DNA of 49,117 nucleotides from JBICIG01 sp043101605 (lineage in GTDB: Bacteria; Planctomycetota; Phycisphaerae; Phycisphaerales; UBA1924), in NCBI GenBank assembly GCA_043101605.1, contig JBICIG010000043.1:1-49117 (forward strand). The letters are read 5' to 3'. The notes under the pieces are model-generated. The model was given only the letters and a program-made list of their open reading frames with translations, was not told where the DNA came from and did no database searches. Below are positions 42,045-49,117 of the stretch, one piece after another (position 1 is the stretch's first letter; each line of letters begins with the position of its first letter). Position numbers and translations under genes: made by a program.

Positions 42045-43514
42045 ATGAAGACCAAGAGCACTCTGGTGCTGGCCACCATCGCGGGTTGCGCCGCGGCCGC
42101 GACCGCGGGTCCGGCGGATGCCATCAAGTCGCGCGTCCACACGGGCGTCGTGAACGGCACGATGTCGCTGGAGACGCCGGCAATCGGCAACACGACCAAG
42201 GAGAGCCGTGTCAACTTCATGCAGCGCCACAAGACCGGCAAGATCGCTCTTTCGGGCGAGTACAACGGTCGCGTGCTGCAGAATGTCTATCAGATGTGGG
42301 AAGTCAGCCCGACTTCGCCCGGCTTCGGCGAGCTGTTCCTCAATGTGAACATGAGCGGCGCGTTCGGCGCGTGCTACGACAACAACCCGGGCACGGCATG
42401 CACGAACTCGTTCTGGACGCTCGGCAATGCTCAGAACGGCACCGGCCGCGCTGCCCCGACCTTCGATCCGGGCACCCCGACCGACCCGAACGACGACTAC
42501 CGCACCACCGCGGTTGTTGACGACTACACCGCCGCCGGCCCGATCCAGCCCGGCATCAACAACATCTCGCAGATGCGCTGGAACTACATCGCCCAGAACT
42601 TCGAGCCGTACACCACGAGCACCAACGGCACGCCGTTCACCACGACCGACGACTTCACCTTCCAGCCGAACCGCATCAACACCCTCCGCATCCTGTGGTG
42701 GGAGCTCGATGACAACGGCACCCCGACCGATCCCAACGACGACTTCCTGAACAACGGCGACGGCGTCCAGTTCAACATCACCCTCGAGGGTGGCACGGGC
42801 GGCGTGAACCCGGTCGAGTTCTTCGTCTTCACCAACCAGGACCTGACGGGCATCAACGGCGTCGACATTCCGGACGCCGGCTTCATCAGCTACGACTGGG
42901 ACGACATCGCTCCCGGTTCGGTCACCAACGACGAGGGCGTCGCGCTGGCGCCCGGCGGCGGCGACCAGGGCCTCGACGCCCGTTCGCAGGTCGACAACCT
43001 CCCGATCCCGCCGTCGGCGCTGCTCGAGGATCTGGGTGACTCCGATGAGAGCTTCTGGGTCTGGCTGCCCGGCACGGCTCCCGTCGATGCCAACTACGAC
43101 GGCAACCCCAACACGGTCACGATCTTCGATGTGATCTCCGGCGGTATCGCCAACGGCACCGGCGTCAACTGGACCTTCACCGGCGCCAATGTCGGCACCG
43201 ACTTCACGGGTGACTCGGCTCTGACGAGCAACCTGCACATCAGCTTCGCGGTCGAAGTGCCGGACAACACCTGCCGCGCCGACCTGACCGGTTCGGCCGA
43301 CCCCAATGATCCGACCTACGGCACGCCGGACGGCGACGCTGACGGTGACGACTTCTTCTTCTACCTCGACGCCTTCAGCACCGGCAACCTGGCCGTGTGC
43401 GACCTGACCGGCTCGGCCGACCCGAACGATCCCTCGTTCGATGTGCCGGACGGCGACTGCGACGGCGACGACTTCTTCCGCTACCTCGACCTCTTCCAGG
43501 CCGGCTGCCCGTAA
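42045..43514 (+). CDS. Secreted GC-type dockerin protein
   Basis: A 489-aa exported protein. The signal peptide MKTKSTLVLATIAGCAAAATAGP fixes the ATG at 42045, with GAGGAG 7 nt upstream. The body (about 25-405) is rich in Asn, Thr, Asp and Gly, beta-rich and without a family I recognise; it has repeated TPTDPNDD motifs that look like calcium-binding turns. Residues 410-489 are a pair of dockerin-like loops (PDGDADGDDFFFYLDAF and PDGDCDGDDFFRYLDLF), aligning without gaps to the tail of the protein at 27483-29300 with 56 of 80 identical residues by hand count. The leader, the strong promoter and the terminator suggest a highly expressed surface protein. Confidence 0.82.
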   Translation: MKTKSTLVLATIAGCAAAATAGPADAIKSRVHTGVVNGTMSLETPAIGNTTKESRVNFMQRHKTGKIALSGEYNGRVLQNVYQMWEVSPTSPGFGELFLNVNMSGAFGACYDNNPGTACTNSFWTLGNAQNGTGRAAPTFDPGTPTDPNDDYRTTAVVDDYTAAGPIQPGINNISQMRWNYIAQNFEPYTTSTNGTPFTTTDDFTFQPNRINTLRILWWELDDNGTPTDPNDDFLNNGDGVQFNITLEGGTGGVNPVEFFVFTNQDLTGINGVDIPDAGFISYDWDDIAPGSVTNDEGVALAPGGGDQGLDARSQVDNLPIPPSALLEDLGDSDESFWVWLPGTAPVDANYDGNPNTVTIFDVISGGIANGTGVNWTFTGANVGTDFTGDSALTSNLHISFAVEVPDNTCRADLTGSADPNDPTYGTPDGDADGDDFFFYLDAFSTGNLAVCDLTGSADPNDPSFDVPDGDCDGDDFFRYLDLFQAGCP

Positions 43515-43556
43515 TCTACGGCACCGTCTGACTGAGACAGCTTGATCTGCCTCAAG

Positions 43557-43590
43557 GCGCCCGGGCTTCACGGCCCGGGCGCTTCTTTTT
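43557..43590 (+). terminator. Rho-independent terminator of the dockerin gene
   Basis: A perfect 10-bp stem (43557-43566 with 43573-43582), a 6-nt loop and TTCTTTTT follow the gene. Confidence 0.9.
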
Positions 43591-43653
43591 CTGTCCTGGC
43601 CCGAGCCTCGCGCTGGGGGAACCGGGCGGTGGGCTCGGGCGGGGAGGGCTCGC

Positions 43654-44295
43654 GTGCTGGACGGGGCGCGGGGGATCGGCGAGGATGCGTCGATGACGGA
43701 TCCGAGGTATTCGGGACGGGCGTCGGGCGCTCGCGGCACGGCCGGGGCGATGCCCCGGCGCGGCGAGGACGCGGCTCGCGCGTGGCGGCTGGCGCTGCTG
43801 CTGACGGGGGATCCGGAGGCGGCGGAGATGATCCTGCTGCGGGTGCTGGTGCGGGATCGCGTCCCGCCGACGAAAGTGCGGCAGGGGCTGGTGATGGCGT
43901 CGCGAACGGTCGAGCGGGAGCAGGTGCCGATCTCGGCGTGGTCGTCGCTGCTGCGGCTGCCGGGTCAGTCGCGGGAGGCGTGGGTGCTGCGGCGGGTCGC
44001 GGGGCTGGGGCCCGTCGAGACGGCGCGGGCGATGGACTGCTCGCGGTCGGCGAGCGAGCGGTTCCTGGAGCGGGGCGAGGCGATGCTGGGCGAGTCCTTG
44101 GGCGGCTCGGTGTCGATGGGGCGGCTGGCGGCGGAGTTGCGGGCGTGGTCGGCGGGGGAGCCCGTGCCGGAGTCGCTGGGGGGGATGGTGCGGGCGCGGC
44201 TGCTGCGATCGCGGACAAGCGTCGCGCTGCGGTGGGTGCTGGGGGTGCTGGTCGGGCTGGGGGTGGTGTGGGCGGTGATCGCGGCGTTCGGGTGA
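43654..44295 (+). CDS. Sigma-70 region-4-like protein with C-terminal membrane helix
   Basis: A 213-aa protein. Residues about 45-145 resemble an ECF sigma factor: a helical part with ARAWRLALLLTGDPEAAEMI like region 2, and SREAWVLRRVAGLGPVETARAMDCSRSASERFLERGEAML like region 4 (helix-turn-helix). Region 2 is short and lacks the acidic and aromatic residues of a true promoter-melting domain. Residues about 190-211 are one hydrophobic helix. A DNA-binding protein tethered to the membrane fits, but it could be a degenerate sigma factor of another role. GGGGAGGG lies about 7 nt before GTG 43654; an ATG at 43693 is possible. Confidence 0.6.
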   Translation: MLDGARGIGEDASMTDPRYSGRASGARGTAGAMPRRGEDAARAWRLALLLTGDPEAAEMILLRVLVRDRVPPTKVRQGLVMASRTVEREQVPISAWSSLLRLPGQSREAWVLRRVAGLGPVETARAMDCSRSASERFLERGEAMLGESLGGSVSMGRLAAELRAWSAGEPVPESLGGMVRARLLRSRTSVALRWVLGVLVGLGVVWAVIAAFG

Positions 44296-44342
44296 GGCCG
44301 GCGTGGGTCGGGGCTGGATCTCGGCTGGGCGGCTGGGGGCGA

Positions 44343-44750
44343 TCAGGACACGGTGCGGCAGCCCGAGGCGTCGCGCTCGTAGCGGGGGATGGAAGGGTCG
44401 ATGTCGAGTGCCCAGAGGTCGATCCCGCCAAAGATGGAGCGGGCGCCTCGGCGGCCGCGCGCCTGAAGGGTGAGGGCGGCGGTGACGGATCGGCGGCCGT
44501 GGTGGCAGATGGTGAGGATGGGGGTGTCGCCCTCGAGGTCGTCGAGTCGCTGCTCGAGTTCGTGGAGGGGGATGTGCTCGCTGCCCGGGATGTGGCAGTG
44601 CTCCCATTCCTCGTCGGTTCGGCAGTCGAGGATGATCGCCTCGCCGCGTGCGACGAGATCGCGAGCGGCGCGTGGGGTGATCTCGAAGGCGTCGCGGATG
44701 GACTGGCCTTCGGGGATGCCTTGGTCGTTGAGCGGGCCCCACTCGATCAT
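44343..44750 (-). CDS. Rhodanese-like domain protein
   Basis: A 135-aa single rhodanese domain, which carries a persulfide on an active-site cysteine or moves sulfur between proteins. The active loop is Cys82 in ICHHGRRS, and LDCRTDEEWEHCHIPGSEHIPL is the family's N-terminal signature. Length and architecture are of the GlpE/PspE kind with no signal peptide. The start overlaps the upstream lipoprotein stop by 4 bp (ATGA), so both are on one transcript. Confidence 0.88.
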   Translation of the reverse strand: MIEWGPLNDQGIPEGQSIRDAFEITPRAARDLVARGEAIILDCRTDEEWEHCHIPGSEHIPLHELEQRLDDLEGDTPILTICHHGRRSVTAALTLQARGRRGARSIFGGIDLWALDIDPSIPRYERDASGCRTVS

Positions 44751-45433
44751 GATCCGGCTCCGTCGGTGGTGGGGGCGGCGGGAGTGTCGGCGGGGGGCGG
44801 GGCCGCGTCGGGCGCGGGGGACTGGATCGTCTCGATGGGGAAGCGTTTGACGACGCTGGGCGGGGGGTATCCCGGCGCGGGGGCGTCGGCGGGGGCGTAG
44901 GGGGAGCGCGAGCGGGCGAGCCAGCCCTCGGAGCGGGTGCGGGCGAAGTCGTGGTCGCGGTCGCGGGTGGTGGTCCAGAGGGGCGACAGGATGAGGGCGC
45001 GGGGGAGGAGGAGGAGAGCGTCGGCGGCGGAAACTCCGGCGACGAAGCCGGCCTCGGCGACCTGCTGGTGGATGCGGCGGTCGGAGCGGCGGGTGGCCTC
45101 GATGAGCGAGGGGAACTCGCCGCGTTCGCGGGCGGCGAAGGCGAGGTGGGTGTTGGTGGCGAGGGTGTGGTAGTGGGCGGTGCCGTCGAGTGGGATCTCG
45201 ACGCGGGTGACTCGCCAGTCGGAGCGATCGAGCGGGAGCGGCTCGGGCTTGCCGGGGCCGAGGGTGCGTTCGCGTGAGAGGTGGGCGGCGGCGCCGGAAT
45301 CAAAAGCGGCGAGGCGGATGTCTCCCGAGCCGAGGCTGGCGTCGCCGTTGGACTCGACCCGGCAGGCGGGGAGGAGGGCGGCGGCGAGCGCGGCGAGGGC
45401 GAGCGCACGGAGTGGTTGCTGGGGGTGTTGCAT
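44747..45433 (-). CDS. Hypothetical lipoprotein
   Basis: A 228-aa exported protein that I do not recognise. A hydrophobic signal (ALALAALAAALLPAC) ends with lipobox LPAC, Cys near residue 24. The mature protein is mixed, with a C-terminal Pro/Ala-rich tail. One hydrophobic patch (about 130-150, GVSAADALLLLPRALILSPL) is not long enough to be clearly membrane-spanning. It is the first gene of a two-gene unit with the rhodanese. Confidence 0.6.
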   Translation of the reverse strand: MQHPQQPLRALALAALAAALLPACRVESNGDASLGSGDIRLAAFDSGAAAHLSRERTLGPGKPEPLPLDRSDWRVTRVEIPLDGTAHYHTLATNTHLAFAARERGEFPSLIEATRRSDRRIHQQVAEAGFVAGVSAADALLLLPRALILSPLWTTTRDRDHDFARTRSEGWLARSRSPYAPADAPAPGYPPPSVVKRFPIETIQSPAPDAAPPPADTPAAPTTDGAGS

Positions 45434-45439
45434 CGTGGA

Positions 45440-45445
45440 AGGGTA
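45440..45445 (-). promoter_or_regulatory. Leaderless-type -10 (TACCCT) for the lipoprotein gene
   Basis: TACCCT on the minus strand ends 6 nt before the ATG at 45433. Confidence 0.45.
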
Positions 45446-45487
45446 TGACGCGGGGCGGTTCGTGTCGTGCCGCGGGAAGGCGGGGGC

Positions 45488-46171
45488 TCACTCGGCGGAT
45501 GCGGAGCGGTCCCGTTCGCGGTCGGCAAGAGCGGCGTCGAGGGCGCGGCGGGCGATGTCGGCCTCGAAGCCTCGGCGGGCGAGGCTCGCAAAGACGCGGC
45601 GTTTGAGGACCTGCGGCTCGAGGTTGGGGCGGGCGATGCGGAGCTTGCGGCGGGCGAGGTCGGTCGCGTCGGCGAGTTGATCGCGCTCGGCGGCGGCGCG
45701 GCGGACGGCGTCGGTGGCGGTGGCGCGATCGATGCCCTTCTGGGCGAGCTTGGCTTCGACGAGGCGCGGGCCGGTGGGGGCGCGGGCGAGCTGGGATTCG
45801 GCGAAGCGTTCGGCGAAGGCGGCGTCGTCGATGAGGCCGCGATCGGCGCACTCGTCGGCGACGGTGCGGGCGGTGTCGCGCGGGAAGTCGGCGCGGGTGA
45901 GGCGGTCGATGAGCTGCTTGCGGGTGCGGGCGCGGTTGCGGAGCAGGCGGATCGCCTTGGCGCGGCAGGCTTCGAGGGTGGCGCGGGATTCGATGCGGCG
46001 GCGGAGGTCGTCGGTGATGGGGGTGCCGGGGACGAGACCGAGTTCGGCGCAGGCGGCGCGGCTGATGGTGGCGAGGGTTTCCCGGCCGACCATGAGGCGG
46101 ACGCGATCGGGGCGGTTGGCGCTCGAACGGAGTGCGGTGAGGACGGGATGGGGGAGCGGGGGGTCGGTCAC
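45488..46171 (-). CDS. recX: RecX family regulatory protein
   Basis: A 227-aa RecX-type protein, a modulator of RecA filaments. After about 70 residues, the three-helix repeats appear: ACRAKAIRLLRNRARTRKQLIDRL, then ADECADRGLIDDAAFAERFAES, and LVEAKLAQKGIDRATATDAV, the usual RecX succession. The GTG at 46171 overlaps the TPR gene stop (GTGA), so translation is coupled. recA is not in the window. The family is short and variable, but the repeat order makes the call good. Confidence 0.85.
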   Translation of the reverse strand: MTDPPLPHPVLTALRSSANRPDRVRLMVGRETLATISRAACAELGLVPGTPITDDLRRRIESRATLEACRAKAIRLLRNRARTRKQLIDRLTRADFPRDTARTVADECADRGLIDDAAFAERFAESQLARAPTGPRLVEAKLAQKGIDRATATDAVRRAAAERDQLADATDLARRKLRIARPNLEPQVLKRRVFASLARRGFEADIARRALDAALADRERDRSASAE

Positions 46172-46476
46172 GCGAGTTCTTCTCGGTAGGCCGACAGCTC
46201 GCCGAGGGCCTTGGCGTCGCCGAGTCGGGTGGCGACGGCGATGCCGGCTTCGAGCGTTGCGGCGGCGTCGGATTCGTCGCCCATTGCTTCCTGCGAGCGG
46301 GCCTTGTGGAAGTAGGCGTAGCACTCGTCGGGGTTGGCGGCGAGGCAGCGGTCGTAGAAGGCGATGGCTTGGGCGTGTTCGCCCTGCTTGGCGTGTTCCT
46401 GGGCGATTGCGTAGAGGGTGAAGGGGTCGTGGGGGTCGGCTTCGAGGAGGCGGTGGAGTTGTTCGAGGCTGGGCAT
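46168..46476 (-). CDS. Small TPR-repeat protein
   Basis: A 102-aa protein of about two and a half tetratricopeptide repeats (PFTLYAIAQEHAKQGEHAQAI, then ECYAYFHKARSQEAMGDESD), a protein-protein interaction scaffold. No signal or membrane segment. The ATG at 46476 lies 6 nt after TACCCT; the longer open frame upstream is Pro/Arg-rich and unlikely. It overlaps recX by 4 bp. Confidence 0.8.
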   Translation of the reverse strand: MPSLEQLHRLLEADPHDPFTLYAIAQEHAKQGEHAQAIAFYDRCLAANPDECYAYFHKARSQEAMGDESDAAATLEAGIAVATRLGDAKALGELSAYREELA

Positions 46477-46482
46477 GGTGTC

Positions 46483-46488
46483 AGGGTA
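46483..46488 (-). promoter_or_regulatory. Leaderless-type -10 (TACCCT) for the TPR-recX operon
   Basis: TACCCT on the minus strand ends 6 nt before the ATG at 46476. Confidence 0.5.
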
Positions 46489-46628
46489 TCGGAAGGGGTC
46501 GGGCCGGGAAATGGGGTCCGGCCTAGGCTTGGCTTCGGGGGCTTGGATTGGGGGCTTGGCTTCGGGCCAGCCGCGGATTTGGGAGCGCGGCGGGAGAGCG
46601 TGATTCACCCATCGACGGGAGCGAGCGG

Positions 46629-47492
46629 ATGCACGGTGTGAAGAAGGTCGGCGTGATCGGTGCGGGGCAGATGGGCGGCGGGATCGCGCAGGTGGCGGCG
46701 GTCGCGGGGTTCGAGACGGTCGTCTTCGACGCGTTTCCCGGGGCGATCGCCAAGTGCGGCGGGCTGCACGACAAGCTGCTCGGGCGGGCGGTCGAGAAGG
46801 GGCGGATGAGCGAGGACGACGCGAAGGCCGCGAAGGGGCGGATCACTTACGCCGAGTCGATGGATGCGCTGGGCGGGTCGGACATCGTCATCGAGGCGAT
46901 CATCGAGGATGTCGACGCGAAGAAGGAACTGTTCGGCAAGGTCGCGGGGCTGGTGGCGAGCGGGGGGATTCTGGCGAGCAACACGAGTTCGATCAGCATC
47001 ACGGACCTGGCGACGAGCGTGGGGGACGCGGCGGATCGGTTCATCGGGATGCACTTTTTCAACCCGGTGCCGGTGATGAAGCTGGTGGAGGTGATCAAGG
47101 GGCTGGCGACAAGCGAGGAGACGACCAGGCGGACGATCGCGCTGGCTGAAGCGATGGGCAAGACGGCGGTGCCCGCGAACGACCGGGCCGGGTTCGTGAG
47201 CAACCGGATCCTGATGCCGATGATCAACGAGGCGTTCTACGCGTGGATGGAGGGCGTCGCCGAGCCCGAGCACATCGATGAGATCATGAAGCTGGGGATG
47301 GCGCACCCGATGGGCCCGCTGCGGCTGGCGGACTTCATCGGTCTGGATACCTGCGTTCACATCATGGATGTGCTGGCCGATGGGCTCAACAACGATCGCT
47401 ATCGCGCGTGCCCGCTGCTCAAGCAGTTGGTCGTGGCGGGGCGTCTGGGCGACAAGACGGGGCGCGGCGTGTTCGACTACTCGGAGAAGTGA
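46629..47492 (+). CDS. 3-hydroxyacyl-CoA (3-hydroxybutyryl-CoA) dehydrogenase
   Basis: A 287-aa NAD-dependent dehydrogenase that interconverts 3-hydroxyacyl-CoA and 3-oxoacyl-CoA in fatty acid or butyrate metabolism. NAD-binding VGVIGAGQMGGGIAQ at residues 7-21; catalytic His in MHFFNPVPVMKLVE (about residue 142); C-terminal NRILMPMINEAF and GMAHPMGPLRLADFIGLD. Length fits short-chain enzymes such as Hbd/PaaH/FadB2. GGGAG 7 nt upstream supports the ATG at 46629. Its stop overlaps the next gene by one base (TGATG). Confidence 0.9.
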   Translation: MHGVKKVGVIGAGQMGGGIAQVAAVAGFETVVFDAFPGAIAKCGGLHDKLLGRAVEKGRMSEDDAKAAKGRITYAESMDALGGSDIVIEAIIEDVDAKKELFGKVAGLVASGGILASNTSSISITDLATSVGDAADRFIGMHFFNPVPVMKLVEVIKGLATSEETTRRTIALAEAMGKTAVPANDRAGFVSNRILMPMINEAFYAWMEGVAEPEHIDEIMKLGMAHPMGPLRLADFIGLDTCVHIMDVLADGLNNDRYRACPLLKQLVVAGRLGDKTGRGVFDYSEK

Positions 47493-47893
47493 TGAGCGAG
47501 GGTGGATCGGGTCAGCATGATGCGGGTCGGGCGCGGGGGCGGAATGTGCTCGGCGGGGCGCTGGCGCCCTGTTCGATGGACCCGCTGACGGGCTGGCACC
47601 GCGACGGGTGTTGCGCGACGGGGCCCGGCGATGTCGGGGTGCATGTGGTGTGCGCGGTGATGACCGACGAGTTCCTGGCGTTCAGCCGCGAGCGAGGGAA
47701 CGACCTGAGCACGCCGCGGCCGGAGTACCTGTTCCCGGGGCTCAGGGCGGGGGATCGCTGGTGCCTGTGCGCGAGCCGGTGGGCCGAGGCTCGGGACGCG
47801 GGGATGGCGCCGCGCGTGGTGCTCGAGGCGACGCACATGGCGGCGTTGGAGTTCGCGACACTCGAGGAATTGCGCGAGCACAGGGCCGACTGA
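47492..47893 (+). CDS. DUF2237 family protein
   Basis: A 133-aa protein with the DUF2237 block: NVLGGALAPCSMDPLTGWHRDGCC (about residues 18-41), VHVVCAVMTDEFLAFSRERGNDLSTP and GDRWCLCASRWAEA. The family is small, conserved and of unknown function, with the cysteines and Asp residues suggestive of metal or redox chemistry. Start overlaps the dehydrogenase stop in TGATG, so they form an operon. Confidence 0.88.
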   Translation: MSEGGSGQHDAGRARGRNVLGGALAPCSMDPLTGWHRDGCCATGPGDVGVHVVCAVMTDEFLAFSRERGNDLSTPRPEYLFPGLRAGDRWCLCASRWAEARDAGMAPRVVLEATHMAALEFATLEELREHRAD

Positions 47894-47903
47894 CAGCACG
47901 CGG

Positions 47904-47954
47904 TTGAAGCGGGGTGCCGGTGTCCGTAGTGTCCGTGTGAGGCCCGATCGGGCC
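47904..47954 (+). promoter_or_regulatory. Promoter and palindrome upstream of the tautomerase gene
   Basis: TTGAAG (47904-47909), a 17-bp spacer and TAGTGT (47927-47932) form a promoter; a loop-free palindrome GGCCCGATCGGGCC (47941-47954) lies at the expected transcription start, where an operator would be. Confidence 0.5.
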
Positions 47955-48000
47955 GACGCGCGGCGCGATCGCTCGGGGCCGATACCCGAAGGAGGTCGCC

Positions 48001-48225
48001 ATGCCGCTGGCACAGATCAAGGTTGTTGAGGGCGTGTTCGATGAGGAGCAGAAGCGTCGGATCATCCGGGGGGTGACCGATGCGATCGCGGCGGTGGAGG
48101 CCGAGCCGCTGCGTGAGAAGACCTATGTGCTGCTCGAGGAGGTGCCGTCGGGCTGCTGGGGGATCGGCGGCGAAGCGGTGACGACGCAGGCCGTGCGCGG
48201 GATGTTCGGGCAGGAAGCGGTGTGA
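48001..48225 (+). CDS. 4-oxalocrotonate tautomerase family protein
   Basis: A 74-aa tautomerase-superfamily subunit. Pro follows the initiator Met (MPLAQIKVVEGVF) and is the catalytic base once Met is removed; Arg residues in the RIIRGVTDAI helix and PSGCWGIGGEAV are as in the family. Most such proteins form hexamers and act on enols or dienes. AAGGAGG lies just upstream, the best ribosome site in the window. The substrate is unknown. Confidence 0.88.
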   Translation: MPLAQIKVVEGVFDEEQKRRIIRGVTDAIAAVEAEPLREKTYVLLEEVPSGCWGIGGEAVTTQAVRGMFGQEAV

Positions 48226-48305
48226 CGCGTGGGTGAAGGCTTGATCGGCTTGCCGTTCGCACGGCTTGCCCTTCGGGTCAAGCCGTGGCACATGAGCAAG
48301 GCGTG

Positions 48306-49117
48306 TTAGAGCGTCTTCTTGGCCGGCAGCAGGACATTGGAAAAGAGGAAGCCCATCACCAGGGCGACGGCGATCAGCAGGGCGCTGAAGACGGTGTCGA
48401 TGCCGGCGACGGTTTCGCGGCTGACCAGGGCGATGATGCCCTTGAGGCTCAGGGCACCCGGGACGAGGAGGATGACGCCCGGAAGGCTGGTGATCGCGGC
48501 GGGGCGGTCGGTCAGGCGCGACCACGCGTTGGAGAGGAGCCCGATGACGAGGGCGCCCGCGCCGGCGGCGAGGCCCGGGGTGGTCAGCCCGCCCAGGCTC
48601 TGGGCGGTCAGAACGCCGATGCCGCCGACGATCGCGATGGAGATCGCGCTGCGGGGCGTGGCGCGGAAGAGGACGGTGAGGCAGACGGCGGCGGCGGCGA
48701 TCGCGGGCCACTGCCACCCGTGGTCGATGGGATGGGTCGGGTCGGTGAATCCGACGCCGAGCGGTTCCATGAACTGCCAGCCGATGGCGACGCCGAGCGC
48801 GAGCGAGACGAGGATGGTCGAGGCGTGGGCCATGCGTGCGGTGCCGCTGACGAGGTTGCGTGTGGCGAGTTCGTTGACCGCGAGCATGAGCGTCAGGCCC
48901 GGGAGGAGGACGAGCAGGGCGCTGAGGGTGACGATGGAGACCGAGAGTTCGGGGACGAGGCGTGCGGCGAGAACGGAGCCGGCGCCGGCGGTGATGCCGG
49001 CGCACGCCTCGAGCACGCGGGCGAGGCGTCGATTGGCGCCGAAGCAGGTGACGACGACGCCGCCTTCGCCGGGCTCATTGGCGTGCTCGTCGGCGTCATC
49101 GTCACCTGCTTCGGCGC
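48306..49117 (-). CDS. Threonine/serine exporter (ThrE-like) family protein, truncated at window edge
   Basis: The C-terminal part of a membrane protein of the ThrE family, which exports threonine and serine by proton exchange. At least eight hydrophobic helices are visible; the block LLVLLPGLTLMLAVNELATRN and the later PGVILLVPGALSLKG are the paired P-G motifs of the two ThrE halves. The frame runs off the window at 49117 with no stop, through an acidic stretch and CFGANRRLARV, so the start is not present. An in-frame GTG at 49016 would be an artefact. Confidence 0.8.
   Translation of the reverse strand, partial: AEAGDDDADEHANEPGEGGVVVTCFGANRRLARVLEACAGITAGAGSVLAARLVPELSVSIVTLSALLVLLPGLTLMLAVNELATRNLVSGTARMAHASTILVSLALGVAIGWQFMEPLGVGFTDPTHPIDHGWQWPAIAAAAVCLTVLFRATPRSAISIAIVGGIGVLTAQSLGGLTTPGLAAGAGALVIGLLSNAWSRLTDRPAAITSLPGVILLVPGALSLKGIIALVSRETVAGIDTVFSALLIAVALVMGFLFSNVLLPAKKTL

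Noticed and set aside
27483..43514. Cellulosome system implied by dockerin-like modules
   Set aside because: No cohesin, scaffoldin or glycoside hydrolase is present; the modules are of the GC-type used in planctomycete surface proteins.
43552..45591. A 679-residue Pro/Arg/Ser-rich open frame on the minus strand
   Set aside because: It overlaps the rhodanese, lipoprotein and sigma-like genes and has the composition of a shadow frame.
48238..48284. Terminator between the tautomerase and exporter genes
   Set aside because: A 7-bp inverted repeat (48238-48244 with 48278-48284) is separated by 33 nt and has no T-run; it contains a direct repeat CGGCTTGCC, but too weak to call.

Overview
The window is high-GC bacterial chromosome (roughly two thirds G+C by eye), densely packed, with short intergenic gaps and no tRNA, rRNA, CRISPR array, insertion sequence or prophage that I can see. 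Lipid A synthesis (LpxB), outer-surface lipoproteins, a periplasmic-type HtrA protease and two proteins ending in the paired Asp-rich module known as the GC-type dockerin point to a Gram-negative planctomycete, most likely of the Phycisphaerae. That assignment is inference from gene content, not from a marker gene.

Layout. 1-5.5 kb: an M48 membrane protease (5' end probably outside the window), a double GNAT acetyltransferase, a secreted DUF4397 protein, a TMEM175-type channel and an ATP-grasp-like protein. 5.5-11.1 kb: an M20 hydrolase followed by a class III aminotransferase, an AstA-like arginine/ornithine N-succinyltransferase and an AstD-like dehydrogenase, which together resemble an arginine-succinyltransferase (AST) pathway without AstB or AstE. 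11.1-16.1 kb, minus strand: SpoIIE-type phosphatase, NAD kinase, Dxs and a farnesyl-diphosphate-synthase-type prenyltransferase. 16.2-23.3 kb: an orphan ExbB/MotA-type protein, PtsN, RsmB, a histidine kinase overlapping a REC-XRE response regulator, LpxB, and a small PD-(D/E)xK-like protein. 23.4-27.3 kb: an alanine/sodium symporter with a large soluble insert, two small membrane proteins, a perfect palindromic parS-like site and a Bcp peroxiredoxin. 27.5-35.6 kb: a repeat-rich dockerin protein, ABC-F ATPase, a PQQ-type sugar dehydrogenase lipoprotein, PanB and an HtrA protease. 35.6-41.6 kb: YdjY lipoprotein, MurD, PriA (minus) and, divergently, CarA. 41.7-49.1 kb: a second dockerin protein behind a long leader, a sigma-region-4-like protein with a membrane tail, rhodanese, a lipoprotein, RecX, a TPR protein, 3-hydroxyacyl-CoA dehydrogenase, DUF2237, a tautomerase and a truncated ThrE-type exporter.

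Two large-scale signals stand out. First, many genes (17 counted) have a TAnnnT-like -10 hexamer ending only 6-10 nt before the start codon, with no room for a ribosome binding site, so leaderless transcription looks like a major mode of expression here. Second, the G/C strand bias reverses twice: the + strand is G-rich up to about 7-8 kb, C-rich from about 8.5 to 26.6 kb whatever the gene orientation, and G-rich again to the end. The right-hand switch coincides with the parS-like palindrome at 26750-26765, which makes an origin-proximal location, or a recent inversion ending beside parS, the most interesting reading of the region.
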